Below are positions 9,980-18,387 of a stretch of DNA of 64,000 nucleotides, piece by piece. A program made the position numbers and the translations under genes. How positions within the stretch are numbered: position 1 is the stretch's first letter; the number at the start of each line of letters is the position of its first letter. The notes below the pieces were generated by a model. The model saw only the letters and a program-made list of their open reading frames with translations, was not told the origin of the DNA and did not search any database. Source of the DNA: Hyphomicrobium sp. MC1 (GTDB taxonomy: Bacteria; Pseudomonadota; Alphaproteobacteria; Rhizobiales; Hyphomicrobiaceae); assembly GCF_000253295.1 (NCBI RefSeq), contig NC_015717.1, positions 1,426,001 through 1,490,000 of the forward strand, in the 5' to 3' direction.

Positions 9980-10491
9980 ATCTCCAATTCACCCAAGCGC
10001 CGTTTCGTCCCTGACTGGATGTCGGCGCTGTTGAAAGCGATGCATTGGAGATAAGTGCGGTCGGCGCCCATTCCATAATCTCTTGGTATATGGGGCAGAT
10101 GGCGTCATGCGATCGTTCGTCGGCGGCATACCGGAACGTTCACTCGGCAGGCTCACCAAATCTCAAGATGGTTTGGTTTAAGCTCTTGCTGCTGCACAGC
10201 GGGCGAGGCGACCACCGCCTCGCCGCCCGGCGCTGGTTATGCAGCGGGGAGCAGTCAACCAGCACCGTACCGGGACCGGCTACACATTTGTGTTGTCGGT
10301 CTCGGGTTCCTTCATTGGTGCATGGATGAGCCGTTACCCCGCCCGGATCAGCCTCGGCGAGAGGATGCGCAGGAGATGGTTTCCAAGTTTTAAACCTAAG
10401 GAAGATTTACGAACACTCGCGCAATTGCTCCGACTGTAGAAAACATAAATGCCGGAGTTGCTGTCGTGCGCCGAGCCAAAGCTGACTCGGC
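9980..10491. other. Intergenic stretch without a convincing gene
   Basis: No open frame here has both a plausible ribosome-binding site and protein-like composition. It contains a perfect nine-base inverted repeat (GGCGAGGCG / CGCCTCGCC) with a five-base loop at 10202-10224, without a U-tract on either side. A short minus-strand frame over about 10150-10235 has protein-like codons but no start, so a decayed gene is possible. Confidence 0.4.
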
Positions 10492-10521
10492 AAAACAAAA
10501 CGGCACAGGCTCGCTTGTGCC
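10492..10521 (-). terminator. Rho-independent terminator of the 31-aa peptide gene
   Basis: Reading the minus strand, a GGCACA...TGTGCC stem with an eight-base loop is followed directly by GTTTTGTTTTG. It lies about 65 bases after the stop of the small membrane peptide gene. Confidence 0.6.
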
Positions 10522-10585
10522 TGCGCCGTTCGCGGGAGGAGAGAGGAAGAGGCGATCAGATGCGAAGCGGCGAAGTTTTGCCGCC

Positions 10586-10681
10586 TCAGTGCACCGCCGC
10601 GATCGCGATTTCCGTGAAGAGAAGCGAAAACAGCAACACGCCAGCAAACATGCCGAAAAAGCTTTGTCCGGTCGGTTTCAT
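10586..10681 (-). CDS. Small membrane peptide (31 aa)
   Basis: A 31-codon frame encoding a short polar N-terminus and one hydrophobic helix (FFGMFAGVLLFSLLFTEIAI). GGGAG lies seven bases before the ATG and a terminator-like hairpin follows the gene, so it looks like an independent small transcription unit. Single-helix peptides of this size often act as subunits or regulators of membrane complexes, but nothing here shows a partner. Function unknown. Confidence 0.6.
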   Translation of the reverse strand: MKPTGQSFFGMFAGVLLFSLLFTEIAIAAVH

Positions 10682-10871
10682 TGTTATTCTCCCATTCGGG
10701 CATCGTGGCTAATGGAAGTCGTACGCGTCGCTTAGCCACCTTGTTACGAGATGGGGGCTTTCAGTTGGCGAGCAACAGCGTCCTCACGCACTTGTGCGCG
10801 TTTTGCCCTTACGGATTGGACAGCTTTCGGATAGGGCCGCCGGGTTTAGAGATTGCGGCTCGGCGATGGGG

Positions 10872-12677
10872 TTACTCTGCGGCGGCAGCGCTCTTTGGCG
10901 GTACCGCTAGCGCCTGCTCTTCATCGCTCGCGCTTGCGGAGACGTGAACGACGCGGTCGTGAAGCTGCAGCAGCGACGAGCGATGGCCGATGGAAACAAT
11001 GGCCGTATCGGGCAGCTTGTTTCGTATCGCGGTCAGGACGCGCGCCTCGGCGGCCTCGTCGAGCGCAGACGTTGCCTCATCGAGGAAAAGGATATCCGGA
11101 CGGAGCAGAATGGCGCGTGCAAGCGCGATGCGCTGCTGCTCGCCGACTGAGAGGATATTGTTCCAGCGATCGACGACGTTAAGAGATGGCTCCAGGTGTT
11201 CGAGGCCCGTAAGTTTTAGGATGTCGGAGATTTCTTCGTCCGACGGTTGGGCTTCCGTCGCTGGGTAGGTGAGCACGCTATGGAGGGAGCCCAGCGGGAA
11301 ATAGGGCTTTTGCGGCAGCGCGAGGAGGCGGGCGCCGGATCTGGTGAGGATCTCGCCCGTCGCGTGGGGCCAGTAGCCAAGAATGGTGCGCAGCAACGTT
11401 GTCTTGCCGGCGCCTGATGGAGCCATCAGGAGCACCGACTCGCCCGGTTCGATATTGAGATTCACCGAGTTCAACAGCTTCTTGCCGCCGGGCGTCGCAA
11501 GCGAAATGCCGGCAAGGCTCAGCACCCCGTTGGCATTCGTCGTGCCCATCGAGACAGCGGATGTCTCGCTCGCGGTCGAGGCGAGCTGCATCTGATCGGA
11601 GAAGCCGGAAAGCCGGTCGACGACGGCGATCCATTCCGCCAAGTCGGTATAGGAATTGACGAAGAACGACATCGACGATTGCACCTGGCCGAACGCGCCC
11701 GCCGTTTGAGTCATGACGCCGAGCATGATTGCGCCTGCGAAGTAATGCGGGGCCATGATGAGAAACGGCAGCACGACAGCGATCTGATTGTATCCAGTCG
11801 TGAAGAACGTCAGAAATTTCTGGCGCCGCATGATGTCGTGCCAGTTGGTGACGATATCGGAGAAACGATCGCGCAGGATATTACGCTCTGCGTTCTCGCC
11901 GCGCAGCAATGCGATCTGTTCGGAGTTCTCGCGAAGGTGCACCAAGCCGAAGCGAAAATCGGCTTCGCGCCGCTGGCGACTAAAGTTGAGGCTCGCCAAT
12001 GTGCGGCCGATGAGATGCGCACCGACGCTGGCCACGAGCGCGAATATGGCTGCGAGCCAGACGAGATAACCATGGGCGCCGATGTGATATCCGGCGATCT
12101 GCAGCGGGACTTCGGCTGAAATTCCCCACAGGATGATGCTGAATGAAACGAGGCTCGTGATCGACGACAGGAAGCCGATGCCGAGGGAGAGTGTTCGTCC
12201 GATATAAAGCGCGATGTCCTCAGCGATACGCTGGTCGGGGTTGTCGGCTGTCTCGCCGTGAAGACGCATGCGGTAGTGGGTGCTGTTCTGGAGCCAGCGG
12301 TGAACATAGCGCTCCGTCATCCAGCGCCGCCACCGGATCTGCAGCCATTGATTGAGATAGAGCTGATAAACCGACGAGATGATGAAGGCCGCGGCGATCA
12401 CCGAGAATATGGCGAGCTGGTGCCAGAAGGCGCCGACGTTTTTCGTCTGAAGCGCGTTGTAGAACTCGGCGTTCCAGCTGTTGAGCAGGACGGACAGCCC
12501 AACCTGGCCGAATTCGATGGCCAGGACGACTAAGAGAAGGCTGCCGCCGATCCAGCGTTCCGCAACGGTGAATTTCAGTCGGGAGCTAATGCGAACGACA
12601 CCCGGATCTTTCGAGAAGAAGTAGGGCGTCGTCAGTTGCCAAACCGCGCTCAGGCGCGAGCGCGTATCATTTCCCAT
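10872..12677 (-). CDS. ABC transporter, fused permease-ATPase of the SbmA/BacA-YddA-like type
   Basis: Single-chain half-transporter of 601 residues. The N-terminal membrane domain resembles the SbmA/BacA/YddA (ABC_membrane_2) group, with the diagnostic NSWNAEFYNALQ and NPDQRIAEDI segments. The C-terminal nucleotide-binding domain has Walker A (APSGAGKTT), signature LSVGEQQRIALARA and Walker B (DILFLDEATS). Family members move peptides or hydrophobic compounds such as very-long-chain fatty acids across the inner membrane; relatives in rhizobia (BclA) take up host peptides. It probably works as a homodimer. The ATG at 12677 was preferred to the adjacent GTG at 12680. It appears monocistronic. 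Substrate unknown. Confidence 0.9.
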   Translation of the reverse strand: MGNDTRSRLSAVWQLTTPYFFSKDPGVVRISSRLKFTVAERWIGGSLLLVVLAIEFGQVGLSVLLNSWNAEFYNALQTKNVGAFWHQLAIFSVIAAAFIISSVYQLYLNQWLQIRWRRWMTERYVHRWLQNSTHYRMRLHGETADNPDQRIAEDIALYIGRTLSLGIGFLSSITSLVSFSIILWGISAEVPLQIAGYHIGAHGYLVWLAAIFALVASVGAHLIGRTLASLNFSRQRREADFRFGLVHLRENSEQIALLRGENAERNILRDRFSDIVTNWHDIMRRQKFLTFFTTGYNQIAVVLPFLIMAPHYFAGAIMLGVMTQTAGAFGQVQSSMSFFVNSYTDLAEWIAVVDRLSGFSDQMQLASTASETSAVSMGTTNANGVLSLAGISLATPGGKKLLNSVNLNIEPGESVLLMAPSGAGKTTLLRTILGYWPHATGEILTRSGARLLALPQKPYFPLGSLHSVLTYPATEAQPSDEEISDILKLTGLEHLEPSLNVVDRWNNILSVGEQQRIALARAILLRPDILFLDEATSALDEAAEARVLTAIRNKLPDTAIVSIGHRSSLLQLHDRVVHVSASASDEEQALAVPPKSAAAAE

Positions 12678-12927
12678 CACAATTCCACATCACGGTTGCC
12701 TTGCATCCTCAGCTGGCCAGCTGCGGTTTTGAACCATCCGCAAGGCCGTGTGGCTCCTCATTTCGTCGAGGGTGGCGCGAGGCACATTTCCGGAGGGTGG
12801 CCAGAACCTTAATTATTTGCAAGCGTTGGCGGGATGCCGCGCGACTTGGCTGGGCCGTCAAACGCCGATGCACTCGTGACGCACACAAGCTAGTTTGGGC
12901 CGTCCCGAAAATCGTGTACTTGAGTAA

Positions 12928-12981
12928 GCGATGGGGATGGGGTTCCCCCGATAACCGCCATTGTGGCTGATGACTCCTACG
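12928..12981 (+). promoter_or_regulatory. Fluoride riboswitch (crcB motif)
   Basis: The segment carries the conserved parts of the fluoride aptamer in order: GATGG, the GTTCCCCC-type strand, the AACCGCC pseudoknot strand and the hallmark GGCTGATGACTCCTACG. It ends 56 bases before the crcB start, and a GC-rich hairpin (from about 12982 on) lies between, suitable as an expression platform. Fluoride binding would switch on the fluoride exporter. The combination of motif and downstream gene makes this call firm. Confidence 0.92.
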
Positions 12982-13037
12982 ATAGCCGTTTCCGACGGGA
13001 GACGGCCGTTGGCTGAAATGCTGAAGAGGAGCCTCAT

Positions 13038-13469
13038 ATGAATTTCACGACATGTCTTGTCGTTATGTTCGGCGGAGCTATCGGGACTTTGTGTCGGTAT
13101 GCCGGGTCATATCTTGCCCTTCCGATCAGCGGCACGCTGCCGTGGGGCACGATCCTTATCAATATCGCCGGGTCATTTATCATAGGCTTTTTCGGCACGC
13201 TGACCCTGGCGCATGGGCGTTATCCGGTCAGCGAAGAATTCCGCCTGTTCGTGATGGTGGGGATTTGCGGGGGCTTTACAACTTTTTCGTCATTCAGTCT
13301 GCAGACGCTCGATCTCCTCCGCTCGGGCGCTATCGGGCGCGCCGCGATCAACATTGGGTTGTCCGTCGTGCTTTGCATCCTGGCCGTGGCGGCAGGACAC
13401 TTCGTCGCCGCCTACTTCAACGGCGGCGCAACGGAAATTGCACAGACGACATTGGAAGAAGACGCCTAG
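13038..13469 (+). CDS. crcB: Fluoride channel/exporter CrcB (Fluc)
   Basis: Small four-helix inner-membrane protein of 143 residues that forms a dual-topology dimer and lets fluoride leave the cell. Family marks are visible: GGAIGTLCRY near the N-terminus, PWGTILINIAGSFIIGF with the key Asn, and GICGGFTTFSSF in the third helix with the Phe and Ser/Thr residues that line the pore. GAGGAG precedes the ATG. It is controlled by the fluoride riboswitch just upstream and ends 28 bases from a convergent oxidoreductase gene. Confidence 0.96.
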   Translation: MNFTTCLVVMFGGAIGTLCRYAGSYLALPISGTLPWGTILINIAGSFIIGFFGTLTLAHGRYPVSEEFRLFVMVGICGGFTTFSSFSLQTLDLLRSGAIGRAAINIGLSVVLCILAVAAGHFVAAYFNGGATEIAQTTLEEDA

Positions 13470-13497
13470 GGCGTCTCCTTTCCTTCGGCGCAGTGTG

Positions 13498-15525
13498 TCA
13501 GGTCGCGATCTGGGACTTCGCCAGCGTGACGTTGATGCTGTGCACTGCGCAGCTTTGAGCGAGGTCGGCTTTTTCTCCGGGGTTGAGGACGTTGATATTG
13601 GCTCCGGAGGCTGATGCCTTCGGCCATTGGCCTTTGGGTGCCAGCAGCACGCCCGCTGGAACCGCCGATGAAATGCCAACACTCAACTCGATGGAGCCGG
13701 TCTTGCTGCTCACCTGCAACCGGTTCCCGGATTCGACGCCGATCGTTTCGGCGTCGGAGGGATTGAGCCAAGCTTCGCACATTTGCAGACGGCGGGCGAT
13801 CTTGCCGTCATTGGCGTAGCTGCTGTTCATAAGCCATTCGGAGGCAGGCGACAGCATGCGGTATTCGCCCAGAGCCGGACGGCGCTCCGATAGTGGGGCA
13901 GGGGCTGACGGCAATCCGGCCTCGACAAATTGCGCGCCGGTCATTTCGATCTTTCCTGACGGCGTGCGATAGTCGTGGGATGCAAACTGAACATTCGGGT
14001 CTTCGGGCACGTACATCGTGCCTGCGGCTGCGAGTGTTTTGAAATCGAGTCCTGGGCGCGCTTGGCTCAGAATCGTTTCGATGATGACGCCGTCGGTCTC
14101 ACGCAGCTCAGGATCGGTGAGACCCATTGCAGCCGCAAGGCGCCGGAAGATCTCCTGATTGGGGAGCGCGTCTCCTAGCGGCGGAAGGGCTGCAACCTGT
14201 GCCGAGACGGAATGAGTAAAATACGACATGACGACGTCGTCGAACTCCAGAAAGCTTGCCGCGGGCAGAACGAAATCCGCGTAGTCGGCCGTATCAGTCT
14301 GGAATAGATCGACCGTGACTTGGAGAAGATCCTCGCGCCTCAGCGCCTGACGCAATCGCGCCTGCTCCGGGCTCGAGGCTGCGATGTTGTTATTCCAGGT
14401 GAAGAGCGCTTTCGTCTCGCCGCTTTCGAGCCGCGCCGCGAGATCCATATGGCTGACGGATTGGGGATCGGCGTTGAGATGCGAAGCGGAAAGATAACCG
14501 CCGTCGACGCCTCGGGCGTCCCAGCCGTTGAGATAGAGGAAACCGGCGCCGAGCTTTCCGATGTTGCCTGTCGCTGGTGGCAGCAGGCCCACCGAACGCA
14601 TGGCGTTGCCGCCGAATGTCTGGCGCTGGAAGCCTTGTCCCATCCATAGCAGCGATGGGCCGTCCGCATAGAGCAGCGCCGCTTTTTCGATGAGGGACGC
14701 AGGAACGCCGGTCGTTGCCTCCGCCCAACTCAACGTGCAAGCGTCGAGCTGCGGTTCGATGTCGTCCCAGCCGATACAATGGCGTGCAAGAAAATCGCGG
14801 TCGAGCTTTCCGGCCGATTTGATGACGGCGAGCATTGCGAAGGCAAGCGCCGCGTCGGTGCCGGGAAAGAGCTGCAGATGAATGTCGGCCGCTTCAGCCG
14901 TCGCGTGGCGGATCGGATCGACGACGATCGTTGGGACGCCGCTGCGCGCTACCCAATGCTCATGGACGTGAGGCGCTGAGGCTGACGGGTTCGCCCCCCA
15001 GATCAAGACGCACTTGCTGGAACTGACCGTGCGTGGGTCGAACCCGCGGGTCGATTCCCCGAATGCGAGTTGAAGCGCGACGTGGCCCGCCTTGTTGCAG
15101 ACCGTGTCAGGGTCGACTTCAGTCGCTCCGATGCGATTGAAGAAACGCAGCGGAAACAGCCCGGCGATCAGCGAGCACGTTCCAGTGTAATGGGTCTGCA
15201 GGATGGCTTGGCCGCCGTCGGTCGCGATAATGCTCTGCAGCCGTTGCGCGATCTCCGATATGGCATCATCCCAGGAGACCTCGGCAAACTGTCCCGATCC
15301 TTTCGGGCCGACACGCTTCAACGGAGTCGTAAGCCGATCCGTCTTGCTGCGCCACACGCCGTTGTAGGCAATCGAGCACTTGCCGCAAAGCTTGCCGCGA
15401 CTCATGTCGTGATCGGGATCGCCGACAACCGAGACCGCGCCGTCGCTCGCCATTTTTACGATCATGCCGCACGCGTCGTAACAGTCCCGGGGACACGTTG
15501 TCTTGACGATTGCCTGCGTTGCCAT
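13498..15525 (-). CDS. Molybdopterin (bis-MGD) oxidoreductase, DMSO reductase superfamily
   Basis: Catalytic subunit of 675 residues. The N-terminus carries a 4Fe-4S motif (C11-x3-C15-x3-C19, then Cys47), followed by the molybdopterin domains (GQGFQRQTFGGNAMR and related segments) and the C-terminal dinucleotide-binding domain (GNRLQVSSKTGSIELSV). No Tat signal is present, so it is probably cytoplasmic. No electron-transfer or membrane subunit lies next to it. Single-subunit relatives are annotated as formate dehydrogenase-like or polysulfide/thiosulfate reductase-like; the sequence does not decide the substrate. A CNKAG segment may give a cysteine ligand to the metal (inference). Confidence 0.88.
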   Translation of the reverse strand: MATQAIVKTTCPRDCYDACGMIVKMASDGAVSVVGDPDHDMSRGKLCGKCSIAYNGVWRSKTDRLTTPLKRVGPKGSGQFAEVSWDDAISEIAQRLQSIIATDGGQAILQTHYTGTCSLIAGLFPLRFFNRIGATEVDPDTVCNKAGHVALQLAFGESTRGFDPRTVSSSKCVLIWGANPSASAPHVHEHWVARSGVPTIVVDPIRHATAEAADIHLQLFPGTDAALAFAMLAVIKSAGKLDRDFLARHCIGWDDIEPQLDACTLSWAEATTGVPASLIEKAALLYADGPSLLWMGQGFQRQTFGGNAMRSVGLLPPATGNIGKLGAGFLYLNGWDARGVDGGYLSASHLNADPQSVSHMDLAARLESGETKALFTWNNNIAASSPEQARLRQALRREDLLQVTVDLFQTDTADYADFVLPAASFLEFDDVVMSYFTHSVSAQVAALPPLGDALPNQEIFRRLAAAMGLTDPELRETDGVIIETILSQARPGLDFKTLAAAGTMYVPEDPNVQFASHDYRTPSGKIEMTGAQFVEAGLPSAPAPLSERRPALGEYRMLSPASEWLMNSSYANDGKIARRLQMCEAWLNPSDAETIGVESGNRLQVSSKTGSIELSVGISSAVPAGVLLAPKGQWPKASASGANINVLNPGEKADLAQSCAVHSINVTLAKSQIAT

Positions 15526-15963
15526 TGCGCCGAACCTTCCTGGAAGCGTAGAGCCGCTTTAAATCTAGTCCGGAATTTCAGCGCCGGTAAAGGCTTTCGC
15601 GTCGGGCGCACGTTCGGGATTGGCGAGGGGTGATCGGAGCTTAGGTTATGCATGAATGCACCGCACGATGGCGTTTTATCCGGCAGTAGAGGCATCCACG
15701 AGCAGGCAGGCTTGCATCGTGTTCTGTGTCACCCGTGAGCCCCAGATGGAGACTGACGGTATGACCCGCGTCGCTCGCAAACGACGACGCGATGATCTCA
15801 GGCCTTCGGGACGATTGCTGTGTCCGAGGCGAGCTTCGATGCTTTGCATCTTGGTCGCCTCTGCTCTGCACGAGGTTTTCTGGTGCGGCTTGTCGCAACC
15901 GCGCCATGCCATGTGCTGCTATTCTTAGCGGGTTGAGCCGATTCTTTTTTGCCGGGAGCCGTG
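15526..15963. other. Intergenic stretch, divergent promoters presumed
   Basis: The gap between the divergent oxidoreductase and lipoprotein genes. I see no gene, RNA or strong repeat in it. It should contain both promoters. Confidence 0.4.
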
Positions 15964-16380
15964 ATGCGGGGACGCTTGGTTTTTCCCGCAGCTTGTCTTG
16001 CGTTCTGTCAGCTGCTGTGGGGATGCGCGATCGAAAACGCCGACATCGCCTTGCGTGGGAAGTCGGAACTGGTCGGACTTCGTGAGCGGGACGTTCTGAT
16101 GTGCGCCGGGCATCCGACGAGCGAGGATAGCATACCCGGCGGCAAGATCTGGATGTACGAACACGGACAGGCGACCGGCGGCTTCACGGTTCAGCCGGTC
16201 ATTCCGTTGGCAGGAGCGCAACTCTCGGACCCCAACAGCGGCTATTGCCGCGTCCAGTTCCGCTTCTCAGGCGGCAAGGTCGCCGAGGTCTCCTATGCGG
16301 GTGCGACGAGTTCCTGGGGCCGCAAAGACGCCGTTTGCGCGCCGATTATCCGCAACTGTCTCGATTATCGGGGACGGTAG
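15964..16380 (+). CDS. Putative lipoprotein, unknown function
   Basis: Protein of 138 residues with a hydrophobic signal and a lipobox LLWGC, so the mature protein probably starts at that Cys and is lipid-anchored. The mature part has a segment about metabolite-scale loops (RDVLMCAGHP, GGKIWMYEHGQ, GYCRVQFRFSGGKV), resembling the SmpA/BamE-like pattern of small outer-membrane lipoproteins, and four further cysteines that could pair in the periplasm. The ATG at 15964 has GGGAG six bases upstream; an ATG five codons earlier is less likely. It converges on the glycosyltransferase gene. No function can be assigned. Confidence 0.75.
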   Translation: MRGRLVFPAACLAFCQLLWGCAIENADIALRGKSELVGLRERDVLMCAGHPTSEDSIPGGKIWMYEHGQATGGFTVQPVIPLAGAQLSDPNSGYCRVQFRFSGGKVAEVSYAGATSSWGRKDAVCAPIIRNCLDYRGR

Positions 16381-16405
16381 GTAGTGCCGTTTCAAGACCA
16401 GACCG

Positions 16406-18376
16406 CTACCTGAACACGCGCGCGGCGAGCGCCTTGGCGACGAGGTGCGGCTTGATTTGGGTAACGGCCGTCGACGCTTTGCCTGAAAAGATGAGCTGAA
16501 GGACCTGAGCTTTGGTTTGCTCCGTCAGCTCGAATTCCAGTCCGAAGCCGTTTGCCGTCGATCGGCGGATGTGGGCGTCGACGTCGATGCCGGCGAAGTG
16601 GGCGTTGACGGTACTACCGATCGGAAGCGGCGCATTGCCGAGAAGATGCATTCCGCTCACAGATATATCGGATGCGCGATAGACGGCGCTCGAAGTTTTC
16701 GCCGACAACCTGACAGGAAGGTCCATTTCGAAGCGCTGACCAGTGCGCCGCTGTTGCTGCTCGCTACAGACGTAGCAGCAGAGCGTGAGCACGACGATGT
16801 TATACCAGCTCCAGAAAAGAGCGATGGCGCTCGACTCTGCAAGCGGGCGTGATTGATCCATAAGAAACGCGTGGGCAATGCCGAGCATCGTAACGACGAG
16901 GAGCGTGCCGAAGATGCGCAGCAGCGGCCACTGGACGAAATGCCGGCTGCGATCGCCGCCCTTTGCCGTGACTTTGAATTTCTGGCCTTTCGGCTTGACG
17001 AGGCCGGAGACGACAGCTTTCAAGACGTCCATGGAACAGAGCATCTGATAGAGGTCCGTCATCAGCGGCAGCACGCGGCCTTCCGTCAACCACGTGAAGA
17101 TCGCCCACTGCGCGACGAGGAACGGCGCCAGATACCAGATCGCATCAATGACGTTTGCGTGGACGGCCTCTATCCCAAACAGCAGATAGAGAGCCGGCAC
17201 AATCACACCGAGAAGTCGAAAAAGGTGGGTCGCCGACCAATGTAGGAACGTCTCGCAGAGCATGATGCGATCGACGATCGGCAATTTGTTCCCGAGGCGT
17301 AGCGGTCCGCTCGGGCCGCGGCAGATTTGAACGAAACCCAAGGCCCAGCGGCTGCGCTGGCCGCTATATTCGGCGAGGCCCTCGGGTGCTAAGCCCAGTG
17401 ACAGGGCTTCGTTCAAGTAGACGGTCCGGAAGCCCTTTTCGCGCAAGCGGAGAGAGAGGAGATAATCCTCGGTGACGGAATCGGTCGGAAAGCCACCAAT
17501 GCGTTGCAGTGCGTCGAAGCGAATGACTGAGGACGTGCCGCAGCAGAAGGCGGCGTTCCAGGCGTCCTTCGAGGCCATGACGATATCGAAGAAAAAGCGC
17601 TGCTCATCCGGCCAGACGCGCGTTAGCGCGAGATTGCTTTGCACCGGGTCGGGATTGAAGAAATGCTGGGGCGTCTGGACGACGCCGACGTCGGCATCGA
17701 GCGCCAGCGATACAGCGCGTGTCAGAAATGAGGGCAGTGGTACGAAATCCGCATCCAGGATCGATACGAAGTCGGGCTTTTCATCGAGCTTGGCGAGCTT
17801 TTTCAGCGCGGCGTTGATGTTGCCGGCTTTGGCGTGGGAATTTTCTTCGCGGGTGATGTAGCCGACGCCATGATGCTCGCAGAGCGCTTTCAGCCAGGCC
17901 CGGCGTCCGTCGTCGCAAACCCAGACGCGGAAATTCGGATACGTCAACGCGAGCGTGCCGATGATGGTGCGCTCGAGAATGCTTTCGTCTTCGTTATAGG
18001 TGCAGATCAGGACGTCGACTTTAGGCGGCTCGTGCAGGGCTAGCAGGCGCGGGACGTTGCGATCGGCGTCGCCAGAGCGGTTGCGGGTGCGCGTCAGGAA
18101 CAATTGCGAGATGGTCGCGCCGATCATTGTCAACGCTTCGACGGCTGTGAAAATCACGCCGGTGGTGAAATTGACGGGATTGTCTGCTGAGGGAAGGGTA
18201 TCGAAAATGCGCCATGACATATATCGCCAGCCAAGTGCGATGCCGAAGAGAATGGCGCAGGTGCGAATGATCGTGTTGTTGCGATTGACCCACGGCAGGA
18301 TGGCTGTCGCCAGTAGGGCAACAATCAGCGCCGGCAACAGCGCGTCGGCATATCCCATTCCTGCGGCAGCGCTCAT
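16406..18376 (-). CDS. Processive family-2 glycosyltransferase with C-terminal PilZ domain (BcsA/Alg8-like)
   Basis: Inner-membrane polysaccharide synthase of 656 residues. Two N-terminal helices precede a GT2 domain with DDG (155-157), DAD (208-210), TED (302-304) and QRSRW (340-344), the set of motifs of processive synthases such as cellulose synthase. Several helices follow, then a PilZ domain with RxxxR (in RRTGQRF) and DxSxxG (DISVSG), the c-di-GMP-binding motifs. Polymer synthesis and export through its own membrane channel are therefore likely to need c-di-GMP. The upstream gene encodes an HlyD-like partner 11 bases away. No BcsB, BcsC or BcsZ homologue is present, so the polymer may not be cellulose. 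Start chosen at the first ATG after the HlyD stop. Confidence 0.88.
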   Translation of the reverse strand: MSAAAGMGYADALLPALIVALLATAILPWVNRNNTIIRTCAILFGIALGWRYMSWRIFDTLPSADNPVNFTTGVIFTAVEALTMIGATISQLFLTRTRNRSGDADRNVPRLLALHEPPKVDVLICTYNEDESILERTIIGTLALTYPNFRVWVCDDGRRAWLKALCEHHGVGYITREENSHAKAGNINAALKKLAKLDEKPDFVSILDADFVPLPSFLTRAVSLALDADVGVVQTPQHFFNPDPVQSNLALTRVWPDEQRFFFDIVMASKDAWNAAFCCGTSSVIRFDALQRIGGFPTDSVTEDYLLSLRLREKGFRTVYLNEALSLGLAPEGLAEYSGQRSRWALGFVQICRGPSGPLRLGNKLPIVDRIMLCETFLHWSATHLFRLLGVIVPALYLLFGIEAVHANVIDAIWYLAPFLVAQWAIFTWLTEGRVLPLMTDLYQMLCSMDVLKAVVSGLVKPKGQKFKVTAKGGDRSRHFVQWPLLRIFGTLLVVTMLGIAHAFLMDQSRPLAESSAIALFWSWYNIVVLTLCCYVCSEQQQRRTGQRFEMDLPVRLSAKTSSAVYRASDISVSGMHLLGNAPLPIGSTVNAHFAGIDVDAHIRRSTANGFGLEFELTEQTKAQVLQLIFSGKASTAVTQIKPHLVAKALAARVFR

Positions 18377-18387
18377 TGTGCGGTCCG

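Noticed and set aside
10202..10224. Perfect GGCGAGGCG/CGCCTCGCC hairpin as a terminator
   Set aside because: No U-tract on either strand and no gene ends beside it; kept only as a note.
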